DNA of 64,000 bases from Lates calcarifer (GCF_001640805.2 NC_066855.1:4347038-4411037), one strand, 5' to 3'. Positions 39,001 through 51,730 are shown, numbered from the stretch's first letter. Translations and numbers: made by a program. The notes: generated by a model from the sequence alone, not told the origin.

Positions 39001-42000
39001 ACACTTACATACAGTATATAGTTTCCTGATGGACAACTTATCCATTACAACCACAAAAACACAGCCACCAAAATTATCCATCATCCTCTGTGGGTTTTAC
39101 ACAGCCAACTCTCGCATCAGCTGAGAAAAATCATTGTCATTGTCATAATTATTAATAAAGTTATACTTGATGTCGTATAAACTATTTCTAACCTAAGAAC
39201 TTTACCGACATGGTCCAGTTTTTACTACAAGTGTCAGTGTCCCTAAAAGAGAAAGAGAGAGAGAGAACAGTGATGTCCACTGCAGGTCCATTAATTCTGG
39301 AACTCTCTTATTATTTCCCCTTTTCTCCTCACGCTCATCTTTCAGTGTCTTTGAAGGCAGAAGGTCTCTTTTCATCTGCAAAATGCCAACGTGAAGCGGA
39401 TTGTCACCAGCTGTGCTTTTTCTCTGCGCTTCTCCTGTCACATCCCTCTCTCTCCCTCACCCTCCCTCCCCCGTCTCTCTCTCTCTCCGCTTCTCACCGC
39501 GCTGCTTCGACAGGCTGCCGAGCCAGAATTATACACCAGGTCAGGACTAATGAGTGGGTTTGGAACATTTTCTCATATTTATCGAGATGAACCTGCTGAT
39601 CCTGAGCCTCTCCAGCCTTCTTTCTTATTCGGTTTGTTGTCTCCCAGTTTTTAGAGGGGTTCGTGGTTTCGCTCGCTCTCACTCAAAACTACCTTCAGAC
39701 TCAAAATGACACTCAGCCCTCAGACTCACACTTCAGACTTTTAATATCACACGAAATGGAAATTTTGGAAGGATATATTTAAAAATAATGGGCATCCTGG
39801 AGACTCAGATGACACCTACTTCATCCTTGCAATGAGTGTAACCTGAGACCTTTGTTGGCATTTCTTTTGTCTCTACTTCTTTTCTGCTGCAATCAAGTAA
39901 AAGTTTAGAAAGAGACAGTGATAATAATAATCACCAAATTTCAGCCTCTTGGTCTGCTTTAAGACATTTTCTATATTTAACTGTCACTATATTTTTCTGC
40001 CCCACTTGGTAAAGACCTACAAACCCCCTTTTCCCCCATCAAATGAATAACACGATTGTCTTTTAGCAGCAGTCTTGTGGAAGACACATTCACTGACTTT
40101 CAATTACTAAATATGGGATATAACTGGCCTAATATGGAAATCTTGTAAAACGTTTCACTGGGGGCAGAGAAATGGGATTTGTGCTGGAAGTGAACATTGG
40201 TTCTTGCAATTGTAAGGTAATGGAGGATATATCCTCCCACATCTCAGGCAGACAAAGGGATTTGCTTTCACCGAAAATCTTTCCGACCTTGTTCCGAACC
40301 CATTTGGAGGTGTAAATTCACCACGCTTCACTCTCAGAAGTCAAATTTACCCCAACTCCCTCGATAATTTCTTCTGATCCATTACCCAGCATGCTGATGT
40401 GTTGTGTTGTTTTGCAGCCGCCGTGCAGCTGCGTCTGCTGCAAAACATACAATCAACCGGAGGCAGACCGAACTGACATAGAAGAATTTATTTGGTAAAC
40501 AGGGTTTTATTTGATTTCCAGTCGTGCTGCGGTGTACAGTAGTGGAAAAAACGATACTGTGTTCATTAGTTTGTGTGCATTAGCAATGGAATCTAATGGT
40601 TTATGCATACAAGGCCACCAGCGGAGAGGGCGCAGATGATTTAGGATGATGCTTGTTTTATGGAAATCAAAGCAAGAAATAAGGAAAGTTCTGGTAATGC
40701 ACAGACGCTTTCCCTCCTTCTGGTTGCTGTGTCCTGTGGTTGTCTCTGTCAAGACAATTCTGCGCCTCCCTCACCCTCCCTCACCCTCTCTCTCCTTCGA
40801 TCTTTCTCCTTCACCTTCCCTCCATCGCCGGCTCTTGTTGCTGTCAGAACGCATTAGGACGTTGCTAACGAGTGACTTAAATTAGTATCCCCTGCAGTCC
40901 TATCCAGGTGCGGGTAATGAGGTGGGAAGACAGGAGATTGGGGCTCCTCCTCTGTTCTTTCACTCACTAAACAAGAGAGGAAGATCATTCAGTGTGTGCA
41001 AGCAACACATCAAAAATATATTTCCCTATGTCCCTCAAGGTGTAACGAGGTTATATGCTGGTAAAATGACAGATGAAATGAGCTAAAGCGAGTGGAAAAA
41101 CACACATTTTTTGGACTATAAACAACACTGCTAGATTCATGACAACTGTGATTTGTTATGTATCACTGTGGATTTATGGAAACCAGCGCTGCACTAACAC
41201 AGACAAGCTTAATGATATGGAAATTGAAGTCGTAAGTTTGTGAAATGCAGTCATGAGTTCTCTTCTCAACGCCATCAGTTAGATCTGAGCTCTGACAGCT
41301 GATGGGCTGTGATCTGTTATCGTCCCTGTGGCCTGGCCTCTCACAGACAGGCTAAATAGGTGGTCTCCCTCCACTGGAGGTGGAAATGAATCCGGCCTCA
41401 GATCCCCACTCCTTTCTGCTCCCTCTAACACCCTGCTTGTCTCCCCCGTCTACCTATCTAGGCCATCTCACTTTGTTTGACGTGACGGGTGCAAGCAGCG
41501 GGTGTGTGTGTGTATATATCTGTGAGCTAAACCCTCAACTTTCCAAAACTACAGAATGATCAATTGTAGCACAATTTTATTGAATCCAATTACCTTCGAT
41601 TCTTTCTCTGGCTGATCCGATGCTCTTGAAGGAGCAGAGTCAGCTAAACACTCAGGGACTCGCATTTTTCCAGCTCTTCATCACTGTCCATCAAGCCGCC
41701 ATGACTTATAAGGAACAACAGAGGCCTTGACAGAGTGACATAGTCACAAATGATGGCCATCTGCCTTCCATGAAAGTTTTGGGAAAACTAATCGGATTAT
41801 CATCTCTCCTTGCTGCCTCAGCATGTTTCTGGTCCAGGAGCTTTTACTGTTTGAGTTACAGCGGGAGAGGCAGAGACACGGACCTGGACTTTCCATATAT
41901 ACATGTAATAAGGTTCACTGGTTGTCTTGTCTGTCTGCTGGGTTGTTAAGCTGTCACTCCAGACATATACACAGCCTCTCCTGTCAGCCTCTGCACTCTT

Positions 42001-42825
42001 TTATTAAACCTTTTTTTTTCCAGGAGGGTTGCTGTGTGAGGATAATAATGTTAAATCAACACTCGCAATAATGCAGATGTTGTAGCAGCTGTAAACAAAC
42101 CCTGGATCTGAGGGAATCTGATGAGAATGGCCAAAATTAAACTGCCATTTGAAAACAAAAGCACAACACAACATGAATTAATTATTCATTGAACTGCTAT
42201 GTTCATTAAAGTAGTTACTATGTGATCTTCTTTTCACCAGTTTCTCTCAATCTGCTTCATCTACTTAATCATTCATTTGGTGACTTTCAATAGTTTCCAT
42301 AATGAGTTCCAACATTGCCAAGCAAATATAGAACTTACTTGTTACTGTCAGTCAAATCCACATTTATATAAAGCCAAATTTCTCCTGGTAAGATTTTTGG
42401 TGAACTTCAGGAATGTTGAACATTGGCACAAAATACTTTTAGTTTTCAAATCTCAAGACTGAAGCAAAAAAACTTAATTTACTATAACTTATACACAAAA
42501 TTAAAATTCCATTGTAAACATGCTGTGACTGCTTTGCTATGAAACACAATAAAATAATTGCTTGTTATTTGCTGGCCTGTTTGTTTAATCTGAAATGAAA
42601 TTTGTGCACTACACAACTCCGCTTGCAATGGATCCAGTGCTGAAGGTTTGCCAGTTCATCAGACATAAATGAGGTAGATTGTTGAGCTCAGCGCTCTGCA
42701 CAAATGTAGCTAACTCATATCAAAGTGTCTTCTGTTTGAATGTACTGGAAATGCATTTCAGCTGTTTCACCAGAGACTCCATTATCCACAACTTTTTACA
42801 TTTCTATTTGTGTTTGAAATAAATA

Positions 42826-42840
42826 TGTGTGTGTGTGTGT
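42826..42840. repeat. short (TG)n tract
   Basis: Fifteen bases of alternating TG, directly left of the foldback element at 42847. Confidence 0.85.
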
Positions 42841-42846
42841 TGACTA

Positions 42847-43055
42847 GTGAGCTTTAAAGGTGTCGGAGTGTATTTTTTAAATTTGGAGTGTGTTAGGCTA
42901 GCTACTTCTCCCTGCAGCCTTCATGCTAAGCTAGGCTAATGGCCTCATGTCTCTAGCTCAATACTTAACAAGCAGACATCAGAGTGGTACTGATCCTCTG
43001 GATTACAGCAGCAGCAAAAAAAACTGTTCCCAAAAATTGTAACTATTCTTTTAAC
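42847..43055. mobile_element. partial copy of the foldback element
   Basis: It shares with the copy at 28966 the GTGAGCTTTAAAGGTG centre, the CATGCTAAGCTAGGCTAA block, and a right arm with GACATCAGAGTGGTACTGAT and AATTGTAACTATTCTTTTA. The left arm is missing, so it is a truncated copy in the same family. Confidence 0.6.
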
Positions 43056-43814
43056 GATGTGAATATTTTCATCAGAATTATTTTATTATTTGTCCTTAAA
43101 ATGCTCATAATGGACTCACAGGAAATAAGACTACACAAGACACCTGCCATGCTTTTGGAGTACTACAATGAGAACAAGAAAACAACATTTGTTAATACAT
43201 GTTGTGTGGATATTGAGAGGACTGGGAAAATCTGGAGATAAGAAGCAGGTAGCTCTCTTGTGCGCATACCTGTGATCTCCACAATCAAATGCAGACTTTG
43301 AAGATCTGAGCTGACAAAACAAACGTGACAAATTACAGAAAGATCCATCACACACTACAGGATGAGCTGTCTTGCCAGAGTCTCATTGGAAGCTGATTGG
43401 ACAGATTGGATGTGCTCCAGCATGTTGTTGTGGAGCAGATTGGTCCCCAGTAGCACCTGGTGCTTTGTCTCCACTTTAAACAGCTTCCGTCTTGGTAGCT
43501 GGCTCCCTTCCTGACACAAAACTCCCCCGTGGAAAAGAGAGAAGTGAATTGGTGTCTGCCTCCCTCTCAGGTACATCCTTCATCCCTCCACCTTCTCCTC
43601 TCCTCCCTCCTCCTCCATTCTCTACAGCAATCCGCTGCCCACTCAAGCAGCTGTCAAGGTGAGGCGGTTTTACATGGTGAGGCTCCAATGCCCTTGTCCA
43701 ATTTCACTTTGGAGTGAAGCTGGGCTGAACATGCCAATCCTGATATTACCAAACAAATTAAATCACGCGGTTGGGCGCAGAGGAGAGTGAGAGTGCTGAG
43801 GATGCTGAGATGGT

Positions 43815-43856
43815 TGGGTGGAGGGCAGGGAGGGAGGGAAGGAGGGAGGAGAGGGA
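43815..43856 (+). other. G-quadruplex-prone purine tract
   Basis: GGGTGGAGGGCAGGGAGGGA continues with further GGG runs to GAGAGGG. There are more than four G3 runs with loops of one to five bases, which meets the usual G4 pattern. A CCTCC-rich tract of opposite bias lies 200 bases to the left (43568-43620). Confidence 0.7.
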
Positions 43857-44083
43857 GCAGTTGTCAACCAGGTTGAACAGCTCACTGCCTGGTCTGATGA
43901 GGACATCTAAGAGGAGAATCATTAATTGACTCAGGAAGGAGGGGAGGTGGGAGACGCCTCCGTCACTGCTGGGCACGTCCATGACAAAGCCATGATGGCC
44001 CGCAATTAAAGGCCATCAGAGATGAAGCAGCCTCAGAAGGTGCAGGTGAACTACAAACCCCACCAGTCACACTGACAATCTAC

Positions 44084-44345
44084 CACCATAACAACATGCT
44101 AATACGGTTAGCTTGCCATATAGATTTTGCATGCTAACATCTGGTAATTTGCACTAGGTTTTGTGATGGTACAGTACAACTGTATCCACTAGGGGGCATG
44201 AATTTTTGCAGCAAATGTAATGGCAACCAACCCAATATTTGAGACATGTCACATCACATCATCACATCAACCTCTGTGGCGTTGCATGAAATGTCAGGGA
44301 GTCATGAAATTCAGTAGGATTCATTCTCTGGGGAGAATAATTATC
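44084..44345. repeat. dispersed teleost repeat, longer copy ('GGCAATCCA' family)
   Basis: It carries the ATGCTAATACGGTTAGCTTG and GCATGCTAACATCTGGTAAT centre, then TATCCACTAGGGGGCATGAA and AATGGCAACCAACCCAATAT, then GTAGGATTCATTCTCTGGGG. These modules also occur singly at 1263, 4570 and 49638, which supports one family. A CTCF-like motif lies inside it (44186-44198). Confidence 0.6.
44186..44198 (+). promoter_or_regulatory. CTCF-like motif (plus orientation)
   Basis: CCACTAGGGGGCA fits the CTCF core CCASYAGRKGGCR. It lies within a dispersed repeat copy, so related sites may exist genome-wide. Motif match only. Confidence 0.4.
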
Positions 44346-47301
44346 TCAGTTTCATTCCCTGTTGAGATATTGCAGTTGGACTGAATGACGTTACTATCTC
44401 TAGAGCCATGGCACAATGTGAGGGATTATATTAAACGTATCAATGGTGTGAGGTCATTCCTTGCATCACAGCCTCATAATCAGAAAATGAGAGTAAAAAG
44501 AGTTCTTCTTGCCGATATTCAACAATCAAACAGGGAGAAATCCATTACCCAAGAAACAGAGCTGCCAATTTCCCTACCAACAGTGTCCTCAATCGACCGG
44601 AGCAGAGCTTGCTGACTCCAGTTCATTTGACACATCTAACAAGGAATGATTTAGACCAGGGACACCAGGTGAATGCAGTATCTTCTTAGAAGACTGAAGT
44701 TGGAAAACAACATAATGCAGTGTTAGCTAAATGAGGCTGCATTTTGAGAAATAGAAGAGGTGCAACTTACTTTTTCTTAACTTAAAAATATTCTCTTCCT
44801 GAAGCCATCAGTATTGCTTTTCTGTCTCAAGCTACACTTACGAAACAGCTCAATGCAACAAGTTCAGGCCTGGTGGAGTTGCTGTTGAAAGTGAATCTGG
44901 GAAAGGTGGAGAATCTCTAACTTTAATAGAAGCAGATAAGGCAGGTTGGTTTGGTGCACCAAAAAGTATATTACAACACTTCATCACAAAATGACTCATG
45001 GAATGGACTGATCCTAACAGTACGAGTATCTGGGGGTGAAATTTTCTTCAAATAAAACTGGTTCACTGACTTACTCCTGCTGGCATATTATTACTTTTTC
45101 ACTTATCTCAAAAAGCAGCAAAATTTATCTCATCACTTCAAATGATACCTGTTTTTTTAAGTTGATGCTGGAGAATCTGTAAAATACCTTCTGAGTGAAA
45201 TTTAAGTTTTATTAAAGCACTGTTCACTGCTCTAAAAACTAATGGGAAACATATAATGTGAAAGCAGTCATGACTCAGATCTGAACTTGTATCCTGGCGA
45301 CAGAAACGTCTCTGGATTTTCACTTTACAAAACCAATTTCTGAATGGAGGAAACTATAAATCACCGGAGAATCACCGGTGCTCATTGATAATTCATTCTC
45401 TTTATGACCTGGCAGCCCAAGCAAGACACTAGCAACTCAGCCAGACTTTTTAGAAATGTAATTTTACATGTATTTCAACGCAGCTAACTAGCTAATTAGA
45501 GTCTGTATTGTGGGAAAAACAGGAAAAACACACAGTATTTGGACATGGGAGTGTTCACAAGTCAGTCAGCCTTGATGCTATTCTTGTAGTCACAGCAGAT
45601 TTACAGCATAAATTAACTATTTTGTTACATATTTGTACTACTTCATCGCCAAGTGAAAGCAGACACTACATAATGCACAGCTGTCATACAGTTAGCTCAT
45701 TTGATTGTACTGGTGTTAATTCTGGATATTAATTTGACATAACTGCTAGCGATGGTGCATTTGCAGGCATTCTGCCAACAGTTTGTCACTTTACGACATG
45801 TCGTGAACGCAGCATAATGTCAGCAATCTTAACAAAATCTTAGCGGTAGCCTGTAACTGTGCTGTGGTATGGTAATGAAAAGACGCTCTGAGAAATTCAG
45901 CTGATGATACAACTGCTCTTACTCATCTTGGTTACTTGAAAATGTGTGTCCTGGTTTACCCTACACTGCCTCATAATGTTGTATAAGCGGTCAGTTCAGG
46001 CTATAACATCATCAAATTCCCTTCAGACAGACCCCCATGTTCACCCACATCCAAAATCCATCACTGGTAATTGACATGCTGGTTGCTCCTTGTTCTCTAC
46101 ATCATCGTCATCGGCGAGCATGTCTGCAGCTTTGAAGCACTGGATCAATGTGTGCAGCAGGAGCAGAAACGTTCACACCAAGCCCTACTGCACACAAACT
46201 GATTTCTCAAGCACTATGACGCATTAAACACAGCAGGAATCATGTGAATGCCTCTCAGCCAGCCACTCGAGTGATTAGAACATTTGATTTGACCAGGAAC
46301 AGACTTCCCAATAATTGGAAAAGTACAGGAACCATAGTTAAGAGAGACTGAAAAATGGAGAGGAACCAGTGGATGATGTTACATGAGGCACATCTGAAAG
46401 AACAACTGAAAAGCTTAGCAACACGTATTTTTAGTTTTGCTACAAGAGACTAAAACAGAATTGAGGTCATTCATATTTCATGTATTTCTGTCCTACTCAG
46501 TACTGTTAGTTCACTTTAATATTGTTCTAGTCCAAAGCTGGACTCTTCCCTGTCCACCTGCAACCTACTTAACCATGTTGTACTGAGAGAGAGCCAAAGA
46601 AAGCCGAAGATAGCCACACGTCTTATCGCAATTAAACAAAGGAATACAGTGGGTTGTGTGGGAAATACTTGACACACTTTCAGCAACAACAACATATTTG
46701 TTCATTTTGCACAAAATAACACTGTTACAAAAGCACGCACTTACACTGAGTATGAGTCATCGTCTGACAAAGCCAGTGTGAAATACCCTTAATCAACACT
46801 TCATGCACACTTACACTAATACCACTTCAGCATGTCAGTCAGTGCCAAGAGTACTCTGTAATTAATCACGCTGCACTGCTTCACACTCAATTGCAGCTTT
46901 TGTTGGCAATTGGCAATAAACAATGAGAGGGAGTGATGTCGTCATTGTGATTTAATCTTTATGTGACGGCATCATCAACCCAGTAAAGGTGCAAATGTTA
47001 CTTAACACAGACACGTTTGTGTCTTGGTGATGCAGCCGTCCTGTAGGTTTATGTGATGACCACATTTTTTAATTGTTCAGTTGTTTTTGAGAAATCATTT
47101 TTTTTTAAATCAAACAGCAAGTCAAGGGGCCCACAGTTTAATTGGTCCTAAAAATACGACCACAATGTCAACATGTGCTTGTGAATGAACTGAAGTATAA
47201 GTGACACAGTTTAACTGCTGCACGGTTTTCATGATGTAATGTTAGCTACTGCAGTTCATTTACTCACATGCTGGTGAAAGTGTCTTTGGCTAACATAACG
47301 T

Positions 47302-47620
47302 GTTAAAACAGTTTTGGAAATCACATGTATTCACTTTCTGGCAAAGAGGTGGGTGACGAGATTGATAAACATTCACAAATCTGTCAAAATATGAAGGAGT
47401 AACGCTCAGGTGGTTAGCTTAGCATAAAGACTGGCTAGCCTGGCTCTGTCCAAAGTTGACAACATTTGCCCAGTCGCACCTCTAAAGCTCACTAACTAAA
47501 GTTTTATCTCATTTTTTTACTTTATTATTTACAGGATATAAGACGGGTATCTTCATATCACACTCTCTGCCACAAAGGAAATTAGCCTATTTCCAAAAAT
47601 GTTTAACTATTTTTTAAAGA
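47302..47620. mobile_element. diverged full-length copy of the foldback element
   Basis: It contains, in order, GTTTTGGAAATCACATGTAT, a GACGAGATTGATAAACATTC arm, GGTTAGCTTAGCATAAAGAC, CTAGCCTGGCTCTGTCCAAA, CACCTCTAAAGCTCACTAAC, then the opposite arm ATATCACACTCTCTGCCA and CCAAAAATGTTTAACTATTT. Both arms are present, so the copy is full length but older and more diverged than the one at 28966. Confidence 0.6.
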
Positions 47621-47718
47621 TTTGGACCACATCTTTAAATGGAAACTTCACTTCCCCTCCCTTTATAACCCAGGAAGCTGTACCTTGCTCATGTCCGATG
47701 TCTTGTTGGAATCCGCAG

Positions 47719-47736
47719 TGTCGCCCCCTTCTGGCA
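47719..47736 (-). promoter_or_regulatory. CTCF-like motif (minus orientation)
   Basis: The minus strand reads TGCCAGAAGGGGGCGACA, a good match to the CTCF core with the preferred G-rich 3' half. It points towards the plus-oriented site at 44186, i.e. the pair is convergent. Motif match only. Confidence 0.45.
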
Positions 47737-49097
47737 GTGAGAGTAATTACAATCCGTATTTGTCCTCGCCGTTGATTGCCTTCTTTTTCAGACTGTAATT
47801 CCTCCTCTGAATGCAGAGTTTCTTTTTTATCTGGAGCATCAGAAACAAAAGAAAATTAGTTTTGATTAGTAAAAAATGAAGGGTTTCATTATAACGATCA
47901 CGCTGTTTTCACATTACTGTAACTTATTGTAACTTAAAGCCCTTTTGACTCTAAACCATCCTGTCACTCTGTACAGAGTGTATAAGTACAGATTTAACTC
48001 AGCATGTAAGTCGTTGATGCGCAGCTGCATCACTGTCACCAGGAAAAAAAAGTGACTTTGATTGCTTCCCATACTGCTGCGTGTACAGCTTGGGCAATTA
48101 AAATCATAATGGCAGATTTTAGACACAGAACTAATGAGCTCAACTCCTCTGAGTGGAAATGCCATTAGAAGTCCTGATGGGGCTCTTTCACCAAGTAACA
48201 AAACAAATCCTCAGCTGCTAGATATGAGATGTGCCGCTTCCCAGACTAGAGATCAACACACAGTCGTTATTTGATTAATACTGTTTGTTTACATAAAGAC
48301 ACAAAGAAGCTTCTCCCCCTACTGCGCTACAAGGCCTGATACAATGTGATGTATAATTGGATGCTGGGTGTGAAAACAGAAGAGTTGGTTGCATCCTGCT
48401 CTTAAATGATGAACTGTGAAGAGGAAAAAAAGTGGATTAGGGAGTTGGTGAAGTACTTTTCCACTCTGTTCTCTTTACTCTTAGAAAAGCTTCATCCATG
48501 TGTTTGTGGACTCAGTGTTACAACCACTATTCTGCGTATTTGCCTGTCTACTGTAAGTTTTCATCACACTGTATCCAAACGCATCTCCAGAGAAATATTA
48601 TGACAGCTTAGTTGCCATATAAACCAAACAGTTTCTGAGAAATCCTCCCTCCTCCACTCCTCCCTTAAGCCCTTCCTCCTCCGCCCCCCCTCCAGCCATC
48701 CCTTGGCGGGGATGAGGATCATTGGAGGGGGAAGATTTCATCATCTGGTCCTGCCAGGATCTATTCCTGCTTTGGTGTGTCCTCTGAGATCTCTGCTCTG
48801 TGCCAGCGCTGATGATGATCCAGGCTCTACACCTCCACTCCCACCGGAGCACATCAATCACCTCCACTCCTCTCACACCACCAGGAGGAGAAAAACAGAG
48901 GAAGATGTGGGAGGTGGGGATGGTGAAGCCTTCGCTTCCACTTCACTCATACCAGGCAGAGAGTAAAAAGGAAAGGAAAGATGGAGGTGGGGTTGCGGCA
49001 GCCGTCACCTCTGCTCCTATACTGTCTATCAGCAGTCACAGGATGCCGAGGAAAGAGCCCAGAGGGCAGGTTATGACAGATCTATAGGGGAGGGCAT

Positions 49098-49137
49098 ATG
49101 TGTCTATGTGTCTGTGTCTGTCTGTGTGTGTGTGTGT
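49098..49137. repeat. compound TGTC/(TG)n simple repeat
   Basis: A TGTCTATG, TGTCTG, (TG)n mixture with interruptions, typical of a decaying microsatellite. Confidence 0.85.
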
Positions 49138-49637
49138 TTTGCTGTTGTGGATTTCATATTTCACCTAATCTCTCTCAAATCGGAACAGACACCTGAGGCG
49201 TGAAATGGATGCCTGTCGCAACAGAGGGCACACACAACTTCAAACACAATCGCTCAAAAGGACCAAACAGGCTGAATGTGTGTCTGTCTCTGTCTCCATT
49301 TACTGAGCAACTAAATCCCTCCATCACACTTTGTCTCTACTTGACATGAATATCATTTCTTGTTACCGAGGAGACAGTGGTTGCAGGTTGCGGGGTCAGT
49401 CTGGCTGCTGCTGAAACTGGTGTGAGTCTGCTGGGGGAAATGATGCATCCAGTAACAAGCTGGTCGGCCACGTCAGTGAAATAACACACCTAATGTAGGT
49501 GCAGAGCTGCTTTGCTTTGTCAGGAGAGATTAAAACTGAGAAAGACGTTTTGTTCAGGGACAGAATTCTGACTGAAAAGTTCTTCACATGTACATTTAAT
49601 GTAAATACACATGGTTTTGGGAGCTATGAAATTTTCT

Positions 49638-49840
49638 AGACATTCATGGTCCCCAGTAGACAAATCCTGTGGGCTTTGGATGGTCATGTTCCTCTGATGA
49701 TGAATTCTGATGACTTAATTTTCCATCTACATTTCATAATGACAATGCACTTGCTAAATATCAGCATGTTAGCATTGGCATTGTTAGCATGCAGGTGTTA
49801 GCATTTACTCACAGAGGCACTAACATGGCTGCAGACGGTC
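49638..49840. repeat. dispersed teleost repeat, inverted copy ('GGCAATCCA' family)
   Basis: ATTCATGGTCCCCAGTAGAC begins the copy, and GCTAAATATCAGCATGTTAG, GTTAGCATGCAGGTGTTAGC and ACTAACATGGCTGCAGAC close it. The orientation is opposite to the copy at 44084, and the inner part is shortened. Confidence 0.55.
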
Positions 49841-50159
49841 AGTCGTGTTAAATATATAAAGACAATAATTTAATATTTTGTGTTTTCTATTCGCTTTGTG
49901 CAACGTTTTTGATTGTGCATGATGCATCTGGGAGGACACTTGACTATGACATCAACATACATTTTGTGCACATACCTTATCCTTTGTCGTGTTGGGCATT
50001 CGCCTGATGAAACATCCTAGTGGGGCCGTTTTCAGTCCAGGTGAGTTTGGGTAGTTGTAATCCGGTGTGTTCATACTCTCCATTTCTTCCCCTGAGACTT
50101 TTTTTACAGACTTTCTTAAAGCCTAAAATCACTCACATGCTGTAAACGCATGCGATTCA

Positions 50160-50350
50160 CCTTTTCAGGTAGCCTGAGGCCTGTGCTACGAGGGTTATTA
50201 AGGTAACTTCCGGGGTAATTTAATGACGTCAGGTATGACCTCCCGATTAAGCCGGACAACAGAAGGTGGATATGTTTTACCCGGGTTCTGCTGCCATGAT
50301 AATTTACATTTCATCTATAAACTGATCCGACCCGGACTGCGCAGGATGAG
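50160..50350. repeat. probable diverged fish repeat ('GGCCTGTGCTACGA')
   Basis: AGCCTGAGGCCTGTGCTACG opens a CpG-containing 190-base block with TTACCCGGGTTCTGCTGCC and CCGACCCGGACTGCGCAGG. The opening resembles a fish non-coding DNA transposon that I recall. There is no second copy in the window. Confidence 0.3.
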
Positions 50351-51039
50351 AAGAGAGGAAGGGATGATTCTCCACTCTGTATGTATTTATTTTTTGCATT
50401 ATAGCCATATAGTCATATAGTACATGACAGGTTTAAGCGTCATTGTTGCATATGATCAGTATGAATAATCCTTTTAATACTGTAAAATGAGATTTATTCT
50501 TGTGAAGATTTTGTAGACTACCTCATTTTTTAAAAGTGTATTTAAAAAATGGTATAATTTTCATCAGTTACAGTTAATTTTATAAATTTAGATTCTAGAG
50601 AACATGTGACAACACTTTACCACTGAATTTAATCGGTCGGGAGTGTGTTGACAACAAGCCTCCCTGGTTTTGTTGACAGTCACAGTTTTACATTTTGCCG
50701 TTAGAGTCTCTTTAATGTTCCTCATTAGGCCACAGAATGAACGTGCGTCTTCTTTTACGCACAAACTAATCTAACAGCGACTCAACTGACCGACACTAAT
50801 TAAAGGAACCGGGGTTTGTCAGCTCAGATTTCCCTTGATAATCTCGAGGTGAATCAGAGCAGGTTAAACTCCCTTCATGGCCTCGGGCAACTTGAAATCT
50901 CTTAGCGTCACATCCTGCACAAATACAGATGCTCAGCAGGGCGAATATAAAAATAAGTAAATAAAAAAGTGAAATTCATGGTGGATGTTGGAAACTACCT
51001 TATAAACCAAAGCGCTTCTTTTCTTCTGTGGCACAGGGA

Positions 51040-51440
51040 GGAAGAGAAATGTCAGAGACGGTGCGTAAACATGTTGAGAGGCAGAGCCTGTATATGTGGA
51101 CCGCATAGAGGCGAACAGAGATATAACCTTTGTTTATGAGTGCGGGCGGGCCGGCTGACAGAGTGTATAAGTCAAGCGAGGCCAACCTACTCGGAGATCC
51201 ACCGGCACGCATTAATCAAACACCAGGGGAGGAGACAAACGCCTCAGCACACCTCCACGGGACTTTAGGAACCAGAGGGAAGGAATGACCACAAGGTTAT
51301 TATAGCTCCGCGAGACGGAGCCGCACTTTGATTCAACACCGCGAGGCCGAACTGCCTCTCCATAAATGTCTCCTAACTGTGAACCGCGAGGATGGCGGCA
51401 ATAGACTTTTTAACGTCAGAGAACAGTTCGTCTGGAGTCA
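51040..51440. promoter_or_regulatory. orphan CpG-rich island beyond trrap 3' end
   Basis: CpG dinucleotides are dense here (GCGGGCGGGCCGGC, CCGGCACGC, CTCCGCGAGACGGAG, ACCGCGAGGCCG) and sparse on both sides. CCGCGAG occurs three times, at 51308, 51339 and 51384. ATGGCGGC at 51392-51399 fits the YY1 motif found just inside many vertebrate promoters, and an ACGTCA CRE half-site follows. The ATG there opens only a 25-codon frame (MAAIDFLTSENSSSG...), so no gene is claimed. It could be an unannotated promoter, an enhancer, or a diverged conserved element. Confidence 0.45.
51392..51399 (+). promoter_or_regulatory. YY1-like motif ATGGCGGC
   Basis: GAGGATGGCGGCAA fits the YY1 core ATGGCGGC. In CpG-island promoters this motif often sits just downstream of the start site on the sense strand, which here would point to plus-strand transcription. 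A single short motif is weak evidence. Confidence 0.3.
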
Positions 51441-51696
51441 TTTCACAGCTTGAGTTATTACCGCAATAACATCCAGGAGTGCGTCCTTCAGGGTGATTAT
51501 GGCTGTGACAGTGATGCAGTAGACGAGAAACACAGATGGGGATTACTGGTTGTTATGGCTGTTTTACAACTGGTAAAAAAGACAACTCAGGAAGAAAACT
51601 AATTGAGAGTGTTTCTTTATGGTAATTAAAGGCACAGTTGAAATTCATTCTTTAATTTCATTGGTTGAAAGTGTCTAAATATACAATATAGTATAA

Positions 51697-51700
<4 letters not shown>

Positions 51701-51729
<29 letters not shown>
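51701..51729. repeat. (GT)n microsatellite just beyond trrap 3' end
   Basis: A pure GT tract of 29 bases, about 45 bases past the expected trrap cleavage site. A read-through transcript would carry it as CA. Confidence 0.97.

Positions 51730-51730
<1 letters not shown>

Larger units (their letters stand above)
37184..42825. other. non-coding, unassigned
   Basis: Holds the candidate block at 38010 and the repeat at 38825. Two pyrimidine-rich strips (39430-39490 and 40760-40820) look like splice acceptors, but no recognisable exon follows. The remainder is unique. Confidence 0.6.
43056..51039. other. non-coding with dispersed repeats
   Basis: Contains the G4 tract, repeat copies at 44084, 47302, 49638 and 50160, the two CTCF-like motifs and a CCTCC-rich strip near 48.6 kb. 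No supported gene. Confidence 0.6.

Noticed and set aside
39430..39550. Long CTCT tract ending in CGACAG followed by an AG|GTCAGG donor-like site 26 bases on
   Set aside because: A 26-base exon with no recognisable peptide is not supportable; the CT tract is low-complexity sequence.
48600..49087. Overlapping frames on both strands in a CCTCC-rich strip
   Set aside because: Proline/serine/histidine-rich peptides arise from the biased composition; no domain and no good splice sites.
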